This document shows positions 12,637-24,530 of a stretch of DNA of 64,000 nt, one piece after another (position 1 is the first letter of the stretch; every line of letters begins with the position of its first letter). Location: contig NC_068355.1 in NCBI RefSeq assembly GCF_020536995.1, positions 2,734,764 to 2,798,763 of the forward strand, written 5' to 3'. The notes under the pieces were generated by a model, which was given only the letters and a program-made list of their open reading frames with translations, searched no databases and was not told the DNA's origin. This DNA is from Dreissena polymorpha (taxonomy: Eukaryota; Mollusca; Bivalvia; Myida; Dreissenidae). The translations under genes were made by a program, and so were the position numbers.

Positions 12637-12718
12637 CGACGTCGTCAGGATTCGAACCTGCGCGGGAAGATCCCAAAAGATTTCTAGTCCATCGCCTTAA
12701 CCTCTCGGCCACGACAAC
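12637..12718 (-). tRNA. tRNA-Ser(AGA), 82 nt, possibly slightly degenerate
   Basis: The minus strand reads GTTGTCGTGGCCGAGAGGTT... with anticodon loop CTAGAAA (AGA), a long variable arm, and GGTTCGAATCC as B box. The A box TGGCCGAGAGG is intact. Compared with ordinary animal tRNA-Ser(AGA), the acceptor stem has a T:T mismatch and a wobble pair. The anticodon stem has a T:T mismatch, and one T-stem pair is G:A. It may be a functional copy with weak pairs or a young pseudogene. Confidence 0.8.
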
Positions 12719-13124
12719 TTCACATTAGTGCCAGCTTAAATTAGATATCCATAAGTAAACAGGTAAAAAGGCTCGTCGATCTTTGAAGAAATCGCGAAAT
12801 CGTATTTTTCAGATGATATTTGGATCAAAGTCAATATTAATTGTGAAAAATAATGTATTCTAAAAGGAATTACATAAACATATATCAAAATTCGAAGTTT
12901 GAAAAAAATAAAATGCATCACTCGGAAATAACCGATCATTGAAGATCGGCGATTAACGTAAAATAAATCGCGGGAAATCAGTAGGGGTGCGCTACCTTAA
13001 ATGCTTTATATTGATACATGTTAACATGTTAAAAGTAACCCTCAACTGGGCTTGAACCACTGACCCCTGGAGTAAATGTAATGTATTTTATACTTTATAT
13101 AAGCCATTCCTCTTAGTATCACAT

Positions 13125-13228
13125 AATATAATGACAACAACAGAACTCTCCTAATTATTCAATCGTTTCGCGTCACAAAGTATAATGACAACAACAGAAC
13201 TCTCCTAATTATTCAATCGTTGCGCGTT
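13125..13228 (+). repeat. Direct tandem duplication, ~55 bp x2
   Basis: TATAATGACAACAACAGAAC...CAATCGTT occurs twice back to back, with GCGCGTTGC/TCGCGTCAC differences at the joint. Confidence 0.85.
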
Positions 13229-13973
13229 GCAACGCTTTCTAACTTTCAGGTGTTTAAATCGGTTTTTAAATCGTCGAAAGATGCCTATAACTACAAATAA
13301 AAATTTGCAATTCTGAATCATTTTTTTAAAATTTGTCAATTTACTAAAACGTGAAAAGAACCCTTTAAAAACATGAGGGTAACATGTAGTCCTATGCATT
13401 TTAGGCAGTAAATACATGTACATAGTTCATCTCTTGGAAAAGAGTCATATATTTTCTGATCTGTCAGTCAGTCTATTTGCAATTTTTAGTTTCCACTTGC
13501 TAATTTCCCTTTGTTTCAGAAATGTTTTGGTTGATTGTTAAGGAGTAGAATTTAGCCTTATTATCTAATAACTAACAGATCTTTATCAAAAGCACCTGGG
13601 ATTCAAACTGTACTTAAACTATGTTTGCATTTAAAGTGGTTAAGTGCTATAAATCGTGATAACTTTGATGTGCAATATGTTGGGCAACATAGACATATTT
13701 GTGAGGAAGAAATATATTAAAGATTTAAAGATAGCATGAGATTTCCAACTTGTTGTATACGACAGGTTTGGAATGGTGCCAAATATTTTGACCTGTCTAG
13801 GAAGTAAAATGGATAAACTTTAAAAACAGGCAGTTATATATTTTTAAAAGATTGTGCATCTGATTTTTGCACAGATTGCAGTCAGATATGGATAGTCTGT
13901 GATTTGTTTTTCACAGCATTGTGGAAAATGAACAATGGATGGTTTGTCAACATGTTTTGTTGGTTTGTGAACT

Positions 13974-14203
13974 TTAACCCATTTATGCCTAGTGGACTCT
14001 CCCATCCTTCTAAATTGGATCAATTTATTTCCAAAATTAGAGATGTTTAGTATATTTATTTCAGTATTTAGAATATTTCGTGCAGACATTCTTTCAAGCA
14101 CACAGCGCAGACCGAGATGAGACGCCGCATCATGCGTCGTCTCATCTGGGTATACGCTGTTGGCCAAGGCCTTTTTTCTAGACGCTAGTCATAAATGGGT
14201 TAA
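13974..14203. mobile_element. MITE, 230 bp, TTAACCC ends, TTAA-flanked
   Basis: TTAACCCATTTATGCCTAG at the left mirrors CTAGTCATAAATGGGTTAA at the right (one mismatch). An internal hairpin GAGATGAGACGCCGCAT/ATGCGTCGTCTCATC lies near the right end. TTAA at both ends fits piggyBac-type target duplication. Confidence 0.75.
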
Positions 14204-15027
14204 GTATGAATGTAATAATAAGGAAATACTTACTAAAATGTATTTTTTAACCCTTATGATCAAGTTTGCAATTCACATGAGGATTGTATCCATGACTTTC
14301 TCAAACTGGTAACAGTTCTTACCATCAATCACAACTTGCCGTTTTGCTTGAAATGAAGTATTAATTTGCATAAAATGATGTTGTCATGTTTATGGCAATC
14401 TTGTCCAGATTATATGCATCAACATGTCAGGTGAAGGATGTCTGAAGCAAAACAAAGAAGTGTATGTCCAGATTTGCCTGATAAACTTCTCCTAAGGTTT
14501 CTATTCTGGGTTATTAATGAATAAGTAGCTAAAAGAGTAGTTATTTCATGATGTCTCTATGAAAAGATATGCAGATTTAGATGGTTGAGTGTTAAACATT
14601 TGAAGCAGAAATACACTGTTGCATCATTAATAGACCCATGTGAGATTAAATTTTTGGCAGGCATCATGTTTTTGGTACCGTTGGAATAATCTTGAAAAGA
14701 TCTTTTTAATTCTTATAAATATATCACTTACTTGATTTTATTTCGAGCACAAGTATATTATTTAACAATTGCCAAATCTCCTCAGTTTCTTAAAGTTAAT
14801 TTTGAACCCAACTGTTTAAATCTAAGTTTCTTTTAGTGAGAAAGATTATGACTTAAATGGGTAATGGAATCGACTGGACAAATGCTGTCAGGTTAAGGTC
14901 TTTATAAAGAGGGGCCTCAGGCCCCAAAGGCATTGCCATTTTAAATTGTTCAACTTGCAAAGTGAGTTCTAAATGATAATAGTGATATTTTAAAATGACC
15001 AGCCTGTCACCATATCAGACACGTTTT
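14204..15027. other. No gene seen
   Basis: AT-rich; only short frames. Confidence 0.45.
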
Positions 15028-15300
15028 TATGCCCCCGAAGGTGGGCATATAGTGATCGCATGTCTGTCCGTCTGTCTGTCTGAAAGTCTGTCGAACTTTG
15101 CGTTTAGGTTTCGAACAATTCTCATAACTTCTATGTCGCTTCAGATGTAGCCTTCATATTTGGTATGTATGTGTATATGGACAAAGCCTTTCCATACGCA
15201 CATTAATTTTGACCTTTGACCTTGAACTTATGGTCCGCGTTTGGGTTTCGAAAAAGCTTTTAGGTTTCGAAAAAGCAATTTTACGGGGCATTTGTCATCC
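15028..15300 (+). mobile_element. Fragment of TATGCCCC hairpin family
   Basis: TTTTTATGCCCCCGAAGGTG followed by GGGCATATAG forms the 5' hairpin. A TCTGTCCGTCTGTC run and a GGTTTCGAAAAAGC repeat follow. No 3' terminus is visible. Confidence 0.6.
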
Positions 15301-15484
15301 TATAGTGACAGCTTTTGTTCAATCAAACAATGCCTTCTGTTATTTGAAGAAAAACAACAACCTCCATTTGGATTCTTCCTTATGTACATGTATTCCCATA
15401 TGTTGACTATTTCAATTGTCCTATCTTAAATCAAAACAGGGATACAACGCCCATTTTATTGGGAGTTTTCAATTACTGTGCTTA

Positions 15485-15625
15485 AATAGTTTTAGTAAAG
15501 TGTTGTCCCAAATTAGCCAGTGGAGCATGCACAGGCTATTCAGGGCCGACAATTTCCTCATAAACTGGACTTCACAGGCTAATCTAGGGCAGCACTTTAT
15601 ACACATGCATTTATGGCCCCATATT
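15485..15625. repeat. Degraded fragment of GTGAAAACTGGGC-family MITE
   Basis: GTGTTGTCCCAAATTAGCC...TCACAGGCTAATCTAGGGCA resembles the paired GTCGTCCCTAATTAGCCTG arms of 17170-17436. Confidence 0.45.
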
Positions 15626-16305
15626 CTAAGGGCTAAAACATTCCTTCTCATCTACACTATTGTTGCCACTGACAATGTAGATATAGAATGTAATATGATA
15701 GCAGGCTTATATTACTCATCAAGTGATTTTGACTAGCCAAGTGTAGCGTTGAAGGCCCTTTGTATTTTCTTTTTAGTGACCGACAGTACATCAGACAGTT
15801 CATCAAATGAATCACATGATGACATTTGTGATATATTGATAAATCATGTTCATATGAAAATATTTAAAAAAAAAAGTCAATTGCTTTTAGAGACTTATTT
15901 CTGTTGAAGAATTTAGTGGTCTCAACTGTGATATAATTCACATTAATATAGCAATAGCTAATAATGTTATACCAAAAGCCTGAAATTATTCTGTTTTGAA
16001 TCTTAATGTTATCCGTGAAGGGACATATACTGTGCAGGTAAGTGTTTGAAACATTATATACTGGGAATAAATGTTTGTATTGTGACAGAAGAGGTCAGTT
16101 GTGTGTTTCTGCTGTTAAATCTATCAGTGTCTGGATTTGATATAACTAGGACGCTTTTTCACAACAGAGTGTGTCCAAAATATAAGCCTTTTTGTGATGT
16201 GTCTTTAAATGCTTTGGGAACACTATCAAATGTCCTACCCCACAATATGCTCACTGAATTTATAATTATTCTATTCGTGTAAAGATGAACACAACAGACT
16301 TTTTT
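15626..16305. other. No gene seen
   Basis: AT-rich sequence between two hairpin-family elements. Confidence 0.4.
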
Positions 16306-16589
16306 ATGCCCCCCCCCTCCCCGGATCGAAAGATAGGGGGCATATTGTTTTTTGCCTGTCTGTCTGTCATTCATTCATTGTGTGTAACTTAAACATTGGT
16401 TATGGTTTTGCAATAACTTTTGCATTATTGAAGATAGCAACTTGATATTTGGCATGCATGTGTATCTCATATAGCTGCACATTTTGAGTGGTGAAAGGTC
16501 AAGGTCATCCTTCAAGGTCAAAGTCAAATATATGGCTTCAAAGCGGCGCAATAGTGGGCATTGTGTTTCTGACAAACACATCTCTTGTT
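16306..16589 (+). mobile_element. TATGCCCCC hairpin-family element, complete
   Basis: The 5' hairpin is ATGCCCC...GGGGGCAT (16306-16350). A GTCTGTCTGTC run and GGTCAAGGTCATCCTTCAAG tracts follow. A 3' subterminal TAGTGGGCATTGTG complements the hairpin arm, and the end is CATCTCTTGTT. A near twin lies at 46088-46376. Confidence 0.75.
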
Positions 16590-17169
16590 GCATGATAATT
16601 ATAGTTTGCATTATAATGAAAGGTGTTTATAATGTTGGTGAATCTCCTTTCATGACAATATGCATATGAATTGATACCAAGAAGTTGACAATATGAAATA
16701 ACTGTAATATTTAAATTGTTAAGAAAATAATTATTCATTATAATCACACATTTGACAAGAACATTTTGAAAGGTTTGGAATCTTGTGCATTAAGGAACAC
16801 TTTAACAATTATGTTCATGGTCTACTTTTGTGTGCGTGCCTTATAATGTTGTGGCTTTTCTATCAACATTTTTTGACTAATCAAATATTGAAAAGTCTTT
16901 CTCATTTTTGTTATAAAGTTCTATGATAATATAATAATTGTATATGTGCATACAGGTCAGTTTCTGATTAATTATACATAATTATACTGGATGAGGAACT
17001 TCAGCATTGCGGCGCTGGAATTCTATAAAATTGAAAAATTGACCTTGCGTATTCTGTCTTATTCAAAGAGTATTAATTGTATCATCTTCTAACTTAGTGA
17101 CATGAATATAGGTAAAGTATGTCAACCAAGTTTGATAACCGGCAGATTGTCCGATTCAGTTTCAATTGA
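16590..17169. other. No gene seen
   Basis: AT-rich sequence with no supported feature. Confidence 0.4.
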
Positions 17170-17436
17170 GTCGTGTTCTGTGAAAACTGGGCATAATGCA
17201 TGTGCGTAAAGTGTCGTTCCAGATTAGCCTGTGCAGTCCGCACAGGCTAATCAGGGACGACACTTTCCGCTTTAATGACATTTTTCCTTAAAATGAAGTC
17301 TCTTCTTTGCAAAAATCTAATTTATGCGGAAAGTGTCGTCCCTAATTAGCCTGTGCGGACTGCACAGGCTAATCTGGAACGACACTTAACGCACAGGCAT
17401 TATGCCCAGTTTTCTCAGAACGCGACACAATTATTG
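17170..17436. mobile_element. MITE of the GTGAAAACTGGGC family, intact, near-perfect foldback
   Basis: The two arms run TCTGTGAAAACTGGGCATAA...AGCCTGTGCAGTCCGCACAG...CACTTTCCGC and their inverted copy ending TTATGCCCAGTTTTCTCAGA. Each arm also contains a small palindrome (AGCCTGTGCAGTCCGCACAGG). AATTG/AATTA flanks may be the target duplication. Confidence 0.88.
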
Positions 17437-18159
17437 CCCGTTCATTTTCCCAAGTTCCCTGATTAATGTTAATTCTTTAAGATGTGGTTTCCCTTAATAT
17501 CCTTAGTAAGCAACAACTAATCAGAGTGCATGTGTGGCCTGTCAGGTTAAGGTAAAGGTCACTGTTACTTTTAAAAAAGAGTTCATGCTAGAAACTTATA
17601 AAATGATCTCATATATATGTTGCTTGATTTTAAGAGGAAATTTACAACAACAACACAATGTTTTCCTCATGAGAAACTTTGACATCTCTATATTATTCGA
17701 TAAATCAAATTATATAACTACGTCCAGGCTCCCAGTTATATTTTCAGAAGTCATCAGTGCTGCTTAGTATATCATTTGTATTCCCCTTCAAAAAGCAGAT
17801 ATATATTTCTTTTTTGCAAATAAGAGAGGTCAATAGGCAAAAGGTAAATGTCACTAGGGCATTACATGTTTTGCAAAAATGTCTGGTCAAATTCTGTTAC
17901 AATGACAATATGATAATTGGGGTATCAATATTAATATTTTTCATACCAACTCTTCTGATCAACTCGAAAACACATTATTTCAATGTTGAACTATGTTCCC
18001 TCTCTAAACTTATTTATATGTTGTAAGACTAATAATTAATTCAACAAATATTTAGTTGTACATGTGATATATGCTGGGTTTTGAACTGGGTCTGCTTAAT
18101 GAGTTGGTGCTGTAGAACATAATCAAGGATCCTGTGTTAGATTCCTGGCCGGGTCACGA
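17437..18159. other. No gene; tRNA-like fragment near end
   Basis: A GGTCAAGGT-type tract occurs near 17540. About 18085-18157 reads like a worn tRNA/SINE head (GATTCCTGGCCGGGTC). Confidence 0.35.
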
Positions 18160-18925
18160 AATTTGGGTGAGTACTGGTACTACAATTGGGTGGGTACTGG
18201 CAATAAACTTGGCTGGTTATTGGTAATTATTTTGGATTGATACTGGTAACAAATTTGGCTGGATACTTGTTAAAAAATTATGTGGGTACTGGTAATTAAC
18301 TTGGGTGGGTACTGGTAATAAAATTGGATGGGTAATGTCAATAAACTTGGGTGAGTACTAGTAATAAACTTGAGTGGGTACTGGTTATAAACTTGGAAGG
18401 ATACTTACAATAAACTTGGTTGGGTACTGGTAATAAACTTGGGTGGGTTCTGGAAATACAATCTGATGGGTACTTCCAGTAAGAAACTTTGGTGCGCACT
18501 GGTAATACACTTGGGTGGGTACTGGTAATAAACTTGAGTGGGTACTTAGGTAATAAACTTGGGTGGGTACTGGTAATAAACTTGAGTGGGTACAGGTAAT
18601 AAACTTGGGTGGGTACAGGTAAAAAACTTTGGTGGATACTTGTTAAAAACTTAAGTGGGTACTGGTAATAAACTTGGTTGGGTACAGGTAATAAACTTGG
18701 ATGGGTACTGGTAATAAACTTAAGTGGGTGCTGGTAATAAACTTGGGTGGGTGCTGGTAATAAACTTGGGTGTGTACTGTTAATAAACTTGAGTGGGTAT
18801 TGGTAATAAAGTTGTATGGGTACTGGTATTGTAATAAACTTGGATGGGTACTGGTAATAAACTTAGGTGGGTTCTGGTAATAAACTTGGGTGGGTGCTGG
18901 TAATTAACTTGGTGGGTACAAATAA
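18160..18925 (+). repeat. 22-bp minisatellite, ~34 units
   Basis: The unit is AACTTGGGTGGGTACTGGTAAT, with many single-base variants and a few spacing changes. It lies just after a tRNA-like fragment (about 18090-18155, GATTCCTGGCCGGGTC). Confidence 0.92.
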
Positions 18926-21900
18926 AATTATGGGTTACAAGTCGGACATTTGTCAGTTACTAAGTGAAGTAAGTGCCCTTAGTGTCGGTAGACCATCTTA
19001 CCCAAGAAAAGTGAAAGTAGGTTAACTGTCTGCCATTATATGATGTGATCTGACTGAAATATGATTTAGGATGGTAAAAAACAAAGATGCAAACAATTAA
19101 ATAATTTCAATGACTTGAAGATAAAAATAAGGAACCAATGCTGTTACTGTTCAAAGTATTTAAATCGTTGTCTTATTTCAGATTCAGTGTTTATCAATTC
19201 GCTTCTAAAATATGCAACCACAAATGCCAACCATATTGTACTTTTTCTGCAATTCAATGGTTGTATTTGAATATCACATGTTTAGTGGTTTAATATTTTA
19301 TTTCAGAAGAGCATGTGTTTAATTCCAAAGAGCATTTGTTTTGTTTTTTATACATGAAAATGAAACAAATTTGCAATATCATTATAACTTTTGTAAGATA
19401 CCTTTTCTATCCCAATATAAACTTTTTAAAAAGATTTGATAGGTCATAAACACTTATTCTTTTAACATCAGTTTATCTACAAATGCTTTTCTTATAAATC
19501 AGTTTTACTGGGGGCTAATAGTTGTTATAGATGCATACGTGTTAAGTTACTTGATGTACCAATCTAAAATTCGGCAAATTTTCATTTAATGGATGCTTCT
19601 TTATTACACTGATGTAATTTACAGGATTGCTTGTCATAGCTTATAATTATATTACAACTTTAATAATCAAGAGCCGTCGTCGTACTTTTCAAAGTGGTCA
19701 TGCTCTAAGTGCCGGAGGCCTGCGAGAGCGCCGATGGCGCGAAGCTACTAGGGGGGGGGGTTGTGGTGCCCCCCCCCAAACTCGGACCCCCCCCACCTGA
19801 AAAATTTGAACCTAAAAAGCTAAATCGTGACATCTAGGAGGTTTTTAGGCCACAGTTGATCTGGCGGCATAATTTCCTTTACTCCATGGTTCAAAGAGAA
19901 GTGCGAAAGATTGTCCTGAAAAAAGTAACTAGAAAACATGTTTTAGAAAAAGGATAAAAAAATAACAGGGTCGGATGGAGGGCTGAATTCGGCTATAAGA
20001 ATCGAAATCTGGTGGTGATGCGGTGTTAGAAACGCCCACTGTGTATGTGACGTGACTTGATACCTTAAATTCATTGCTTACAGGGTATAGCTGCGAGATG
20101 TATCAAGTCAATATGTATATTTGACAACACATATGATCGCTACTTTTTGCCATTGTTCGTTTTTGAAGTACACAGGTTCATCATGAAATGTAGACTTAAC
20201 CAATAACATATATCAGATTCAATCGTAAATGAAATAAGAATAAAAACTAATATTAACTGACACGATCAAATGGCCATTTATTAACCGTGTTGGAATTTCT
20301 GGTTGCACCTCTGAACTTCCTTTATGTTCAGATTGACATCATCTGGTATGTTCAGTTTGACATCTTTTTTTGACGATTTAAAAACATCTTAATAAATTGC
20401 CAGAACAAAACGAAATATGAAGTCAACCACAGTATCAAAATATGCTGCAATTTGTATGGATGGAAGCTTTAATATTCCGAGGGAAAAACTTTGACAAAGA
20501 ATTTGCATAGAGGGGCGACAATTTCTGCCACTAATGTTGAGGAAGGGGGGAAAAATGTGTATACTAAAGATTGACCGTACACCCCTGTCTCTTGGCTCCC
20601 TACGCTGTAATTACAATGAATTTCACTAGATGATATAGATCTCAACTCATTTAGCCTCTTTATTTTTTATAAAAAATTTTATATCCCAACGTCGACATCA
20701 CGTTGGCATGATGTTCGCGTTGGCATGCTAACGTTGGGCCAAATATCGGTTGCCCAACTTAGGTTGGCACATTCTGTGGTTATATCTTCCAATGTTGGGA
20801 TTCAATATGTGCAGTATAATATAAGATTAATGCTTAGTAGAAATGAGCAGATTGGCTCTATATAAAGATAGGAATGTCAAGAATTGGCTTCCGTAGTTTT
20901 ATATTTTGTGCATAGGGACACCATGATATAGCTCTTGTTTCTTTTTTTAACCTGTTTCTTTTTTTTAAGAGACAGGGTCAAGAATTTTGATACAAGATGA
21001 TCTGTCTCATACCTTCAGTTGAACGTCAGGCAGAAATCAACATCTGCACAAGCATTGCTGTCCTAGTTATGGTACAATATTGCATTTCTTAGGTTCAGCT
21101 ATAAGTAGGGGTTTCTTGGACTATTCATTTCCTTCAATATGTGAACGAAGGGCATATAACATTCTTCGTGTATTTTTATTATTGCAACATAGCGATGGTT
21201 ATCATTTTACTCACTTTGATGTCTTTCCTCGTTTCTTGGAACAAAAATCATCTTCATCTTCAGGTATAAACATCTGGGAAAAATGGAGTGTACGGTGGCT
21301 CGTGTGTAGCATCGGAAAACAACAAAGTTACATAACGGACAGAACTACCGGGATTTTATCACTTTTGCTACAGCATCCTATTTGTATTGAAAATCGGCGT
21401 TTTTTTTAAATAAGGAAGCATGATAAAATATGTCTAATCCAGAGGAGATTAAACAATTCATTTCCTAGCTCAGCCTTCTTTTCTCTTATTTTTGTGGCAA
21501 AAAGTGCCGACGGCCCACGACGGTCCTGATAATATCTTGGGAAGATTTTCATTTTGTGAATGGCTGCATTTTGAAAATCTGTATGTGTCTATCATGATGT
21601 CAGTATGCAGATTTAAGTGTGCTTATTTATACACTATAGTTCAGCAGTTGTTATTAATAATTATGATACTTAATCAATGACTCCCTGTGATTAAGCTTAT
21701 CCTTAAGTGGTTGAACATTAATCATTGACTGAAGTGAGTGCATGGAGTGGGTGAAATGTCAGGAAGCGCTTATTTGCTGTCCAATGTTTAGCAATGTTGG
21801 TACTTGGAATGTTTTTGCATGAGAATGTTCACACGTTAAAGTAAAAATATATACTGGTGTGTTATTGTTGCAGGCCTCGACACTAACAGTGTCTGGGAAA

Positions 21901-21959
21901 CCCCAGACCCCCATATTTTGGTGAGGGACACCAGTTTTTCCCAGGTTTTTGCTCTTATT
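18926..21959. other. No firm gene; repeat fragments
   Basis: 19667-19850 has CAAGAGCCGTCGTCG followed by long G- and C-runs (19750-19795) able to pair. This could be a reverse-oriented end of a hairpin-type repeat. 20690-20790 has repeated ACGTTGG words. The 109-codon frame at 21080 is not recognised. Confidence 0.4.
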
Positions 21960-22580
21960 AGTCCCCTACCGGTTTCACCGGAGGGGAATTATGGTTTGCG
22001 CTCTGTTTGTCCGTCAGTCTGTCACACTTTTCTGTATCCTGAAAGTTCTTAATATTTTTTCATTAAACTTGGAACATAAAAAGATGGCAATATGGACATT
22101 ATGCACGTGATTTTATTTTGTTTCTACATCAAAAATGCTGGTTGTTATGGCAACAAATAGACTAGAAATACTGCTGAAAATGGTGATTTTCTGGATCCTG
22201 CGATAACTTTAAAAGTTCTTAATATTTTTTCATGAAACTTGGAACATGGATAGATGGCAATATGGACATTACGCATGTTATTTCATTTTGTTCCTACGTT
22301 TAAAATTCTGGTTGCTATGGCAAAAAATAGACTAGAATTACTGCTAAAAATGGTGGTTTTCCGGATCCTGCAATAACTTTAAAAGTTCTTAATATTTTTT
22401 CATGAAACTCGGAACATTAATAGATGGCAATATGGATATTATGCACGTCATTCCATTTTGTTCCTACGTCAAAAATTCTGGTTGCTATGGCAACAAATAA
22501 AAAAAAATTCTGACAATGGTGGAATTTATGACAATGGTGGAGCCGGTAGGGGACTTTTATTGCTTGGCAATATTCTTGTT
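21960..22580 (+). mobile_element. AGTCCCCTACCGG hairpin-family element, complete
   Basis: The 5' hairpin is CCCCTACCGGTTTCACCGGA-GGGG. Three internal units of 170 bp follow (AAAGTTCTTAATATTTTTTC at 22042, 22212 and 22382). The 3' subterminal CCGGTAGGGGAC is an exact complement of the first arm, and the end is TATTCTTGTT. Confidence 0.75.
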
Positions 22581-22984
22581 TTAAGATGCAGGGTTCCTGT
22601 GGACACCAATCTGTAGAAGTTAGTGTTAAGCCCTGCCAGTGTTCATCCATTGTTTTGTTGGGAATGTTCATTATGCTGCTTACAATGAAAGATATGGAAC
22701 ACTGCTTCATAGCACATCCTTGACCTTTGATCAAATTATGTAGACTTGAATCTTTGAGTTAACACTGCGAGGTTGTTATCTAACAAAATAGTTTTTTTAT
22801 CTATTGTACTTGTTTGTTATCAACAAGTTTACAAACACATATCACAAATCATGAGAGGTTTTGTCTTACTTAAACAAGGAAGTAGAAACACCCTTAAGTT
22901 AATTTATTTGTGGTGAATTTTGGGTTTTCTTATGTGAGATAAGCTGCCGATAAATTTTGCAAAGTATTTGGGCTGTCACTGCTC

Positions 22985-23203
22985 TGTGAAAAGGGGGTTT
23001 TGTGCATGTAACTTAAGGGTCACCCCAGACTAGCCTGGGCACGCGGCACTGGCTAATCAGGGACAACACTTTCCGCTATTATGATATTTTTCATTTAAAG
23101 AAACTGTGAGTCTTCTTCGCAAAAATCTAGATTAGGCAGAAAGTATCGTCCGATGACATTACACGCATGCATTAAACCCCATTTTCACAAAGCACGGCCC
23201 ATT
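22985..23203. mobile_element. GTGAAAACTGGGC-family MITE, diverged copy
   Basis: Left parts CTAGCCTGGGCACGCGGCAC and GGACAACACTTTCCGC, then AAATCTAGATTAGGCAGAAA-GT, and a right end CCCCATTTTCACAAAG match the family arms. Confidence 0.7.
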
Positions 23204-23697
23204 TATATTTGTCTTCAACAAGCTTTGAGACAGCTGTGTATTGATAATCCTGTACTAAAATTTTGAAGAAGTTGTGTCCCTGTATAAATGTGTAAATGCG
23301 CAGATTAGTGTCCAATTTTTTAGCTACATAAATTACGGCATGAAATCTAGGTCAAGATTAAGCTTCAAAATGTCAGCCCAAAACACCAACACATTTGATC
23401 AGAAACTGTTTCTTATGCTGACTGAAATCTAAACAATTACTTGGAATGGATTAAGTTATTACGATTGTGTATTCAATTAATTGTATAATTTTATATTAAC
23501 ACTATAGCTGGTGATACATCTGGTGTGAATAGTCTACATTCCATTCCGACCTGGCGCTTTTGAACATAAACTAAATATGTAAATGCATTTCTTACAAACA
23601 ATATATTTTTCAGGAAAATTAAATTTGTTTATTTGGAAGGTCACAAAATGTGCCTGTTTAAAATGCATTTAATGATCGTAAGTTAGTCCAGATTTTT

Positions 23698-24002
23698 AGC
23701 TCGGCTGTTTTCGGAGAAAACCCGAGGTATTGTTATAGCCAGCTCGCCATCAGGCGTCCGCCGTCGGCCGTGCTTAAACCTTAAAATTAATCAAAGTGCT
23801 TCCACCTACAACCTTGAAACTTAATATGTAGATGCACCTTGATGAGTTCTACACGCCACACCCATTTTTGGGTCACTAGGTCAAAGGTCAAGGTCACTGT
23901 GACCTCTAAAAAAAGAAATAAAATATATTTCCGACAATCTTTCATTTATTCAAAACTGCACCCGCAGCGGAGCGTTGGCATCCGTTATGCAGTGCTCTTG
24001 TT
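23698..24002 (+). mobile_element. AGCTCGGCTG hairpin-family element
   Basis: It starts AGCTCGGCTGTTTTCGGAGA, with one CTTCCACCTACAACCTTGAA unit, and ends GCAGTGCTCTTGTT. Confidence 0.75.
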
Positions 24003-24048
24003 CTATATGATGTTTTTACAAAACAAGTTAATAATTGAACTACACAAT

Positions 24049-24212
24049 AAGAGCACCGCATAACGGGTGCCAACGCTCGGCTGCGGGTGCAGTTTTGAAT
24101 AAATGAAAGCTTGTCAGATTATTTTTTTAGAGGTCACAGTGACCTTGACGGCAGACGACACGACGAGCTGGCTATGACAATACCTCGGGTTTTCTCCAAA
24201 AACAGCCAAGCT
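24049..24212 (-). mobile_element. AGCTCGGCTG family, inverted short copy
   Basis: The reverse complement starts AGCTTGGCTGTTTTTGGAGA and ends GCGGTGCTCTT. It lies head-to-tail inverted 46 bases from the copy at 23698-24002, making a large palindrome. Confidence 0.7.
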
Positions 24213-24417
24213 AAAAATCACTTTTTAAAGTAATACCCTGAAGAAAAGTATCTGTATTTGATTGCATTATCTTGTGAACTGTTTCACTGAATTAAAACTT
24301 CCCTCTTGTGTTGTTGCTCAGTTCCGTATGCAGTACATGGTGTTTTTGAGATGGTTTTTATGGGACACTAATATTGTTACAAGGATGTGACTGTTGAAAA
24401 CTTGGTTCTTTCAGCAG

Positions 24418-24530
24418 ATGTCAGCAGTCTAAATGATGTGTTCGTGACTCCACCCATTATGGGATTTGTTAGCAGATGTCAGCAGTCTAAATGATGTGTT
24501 CATGACTCCACCCATTCCGGGCAACTATAA
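24418..24530 (+). repeat. Direct tandem duplication, ~59 bp x2
   Basis: AGCAGATGTCAGCAGTCTAA ATGATGTGTTC(G/A)TGACTCC is repeated at 24414 and 24471. Confidence 0.8.

Noticed and set aside
13040-13075. tRNA-like B box on the minus strand (GGTTCAAGCCC)
   Set aside because: No matching A box or foldable cloverleaf nearby; too short to call.
16484-16669. Short frames over GGTCAAGGTCA tracts
   Set aside because: Repeat-derived; the same peptides recur at other copies of the family.
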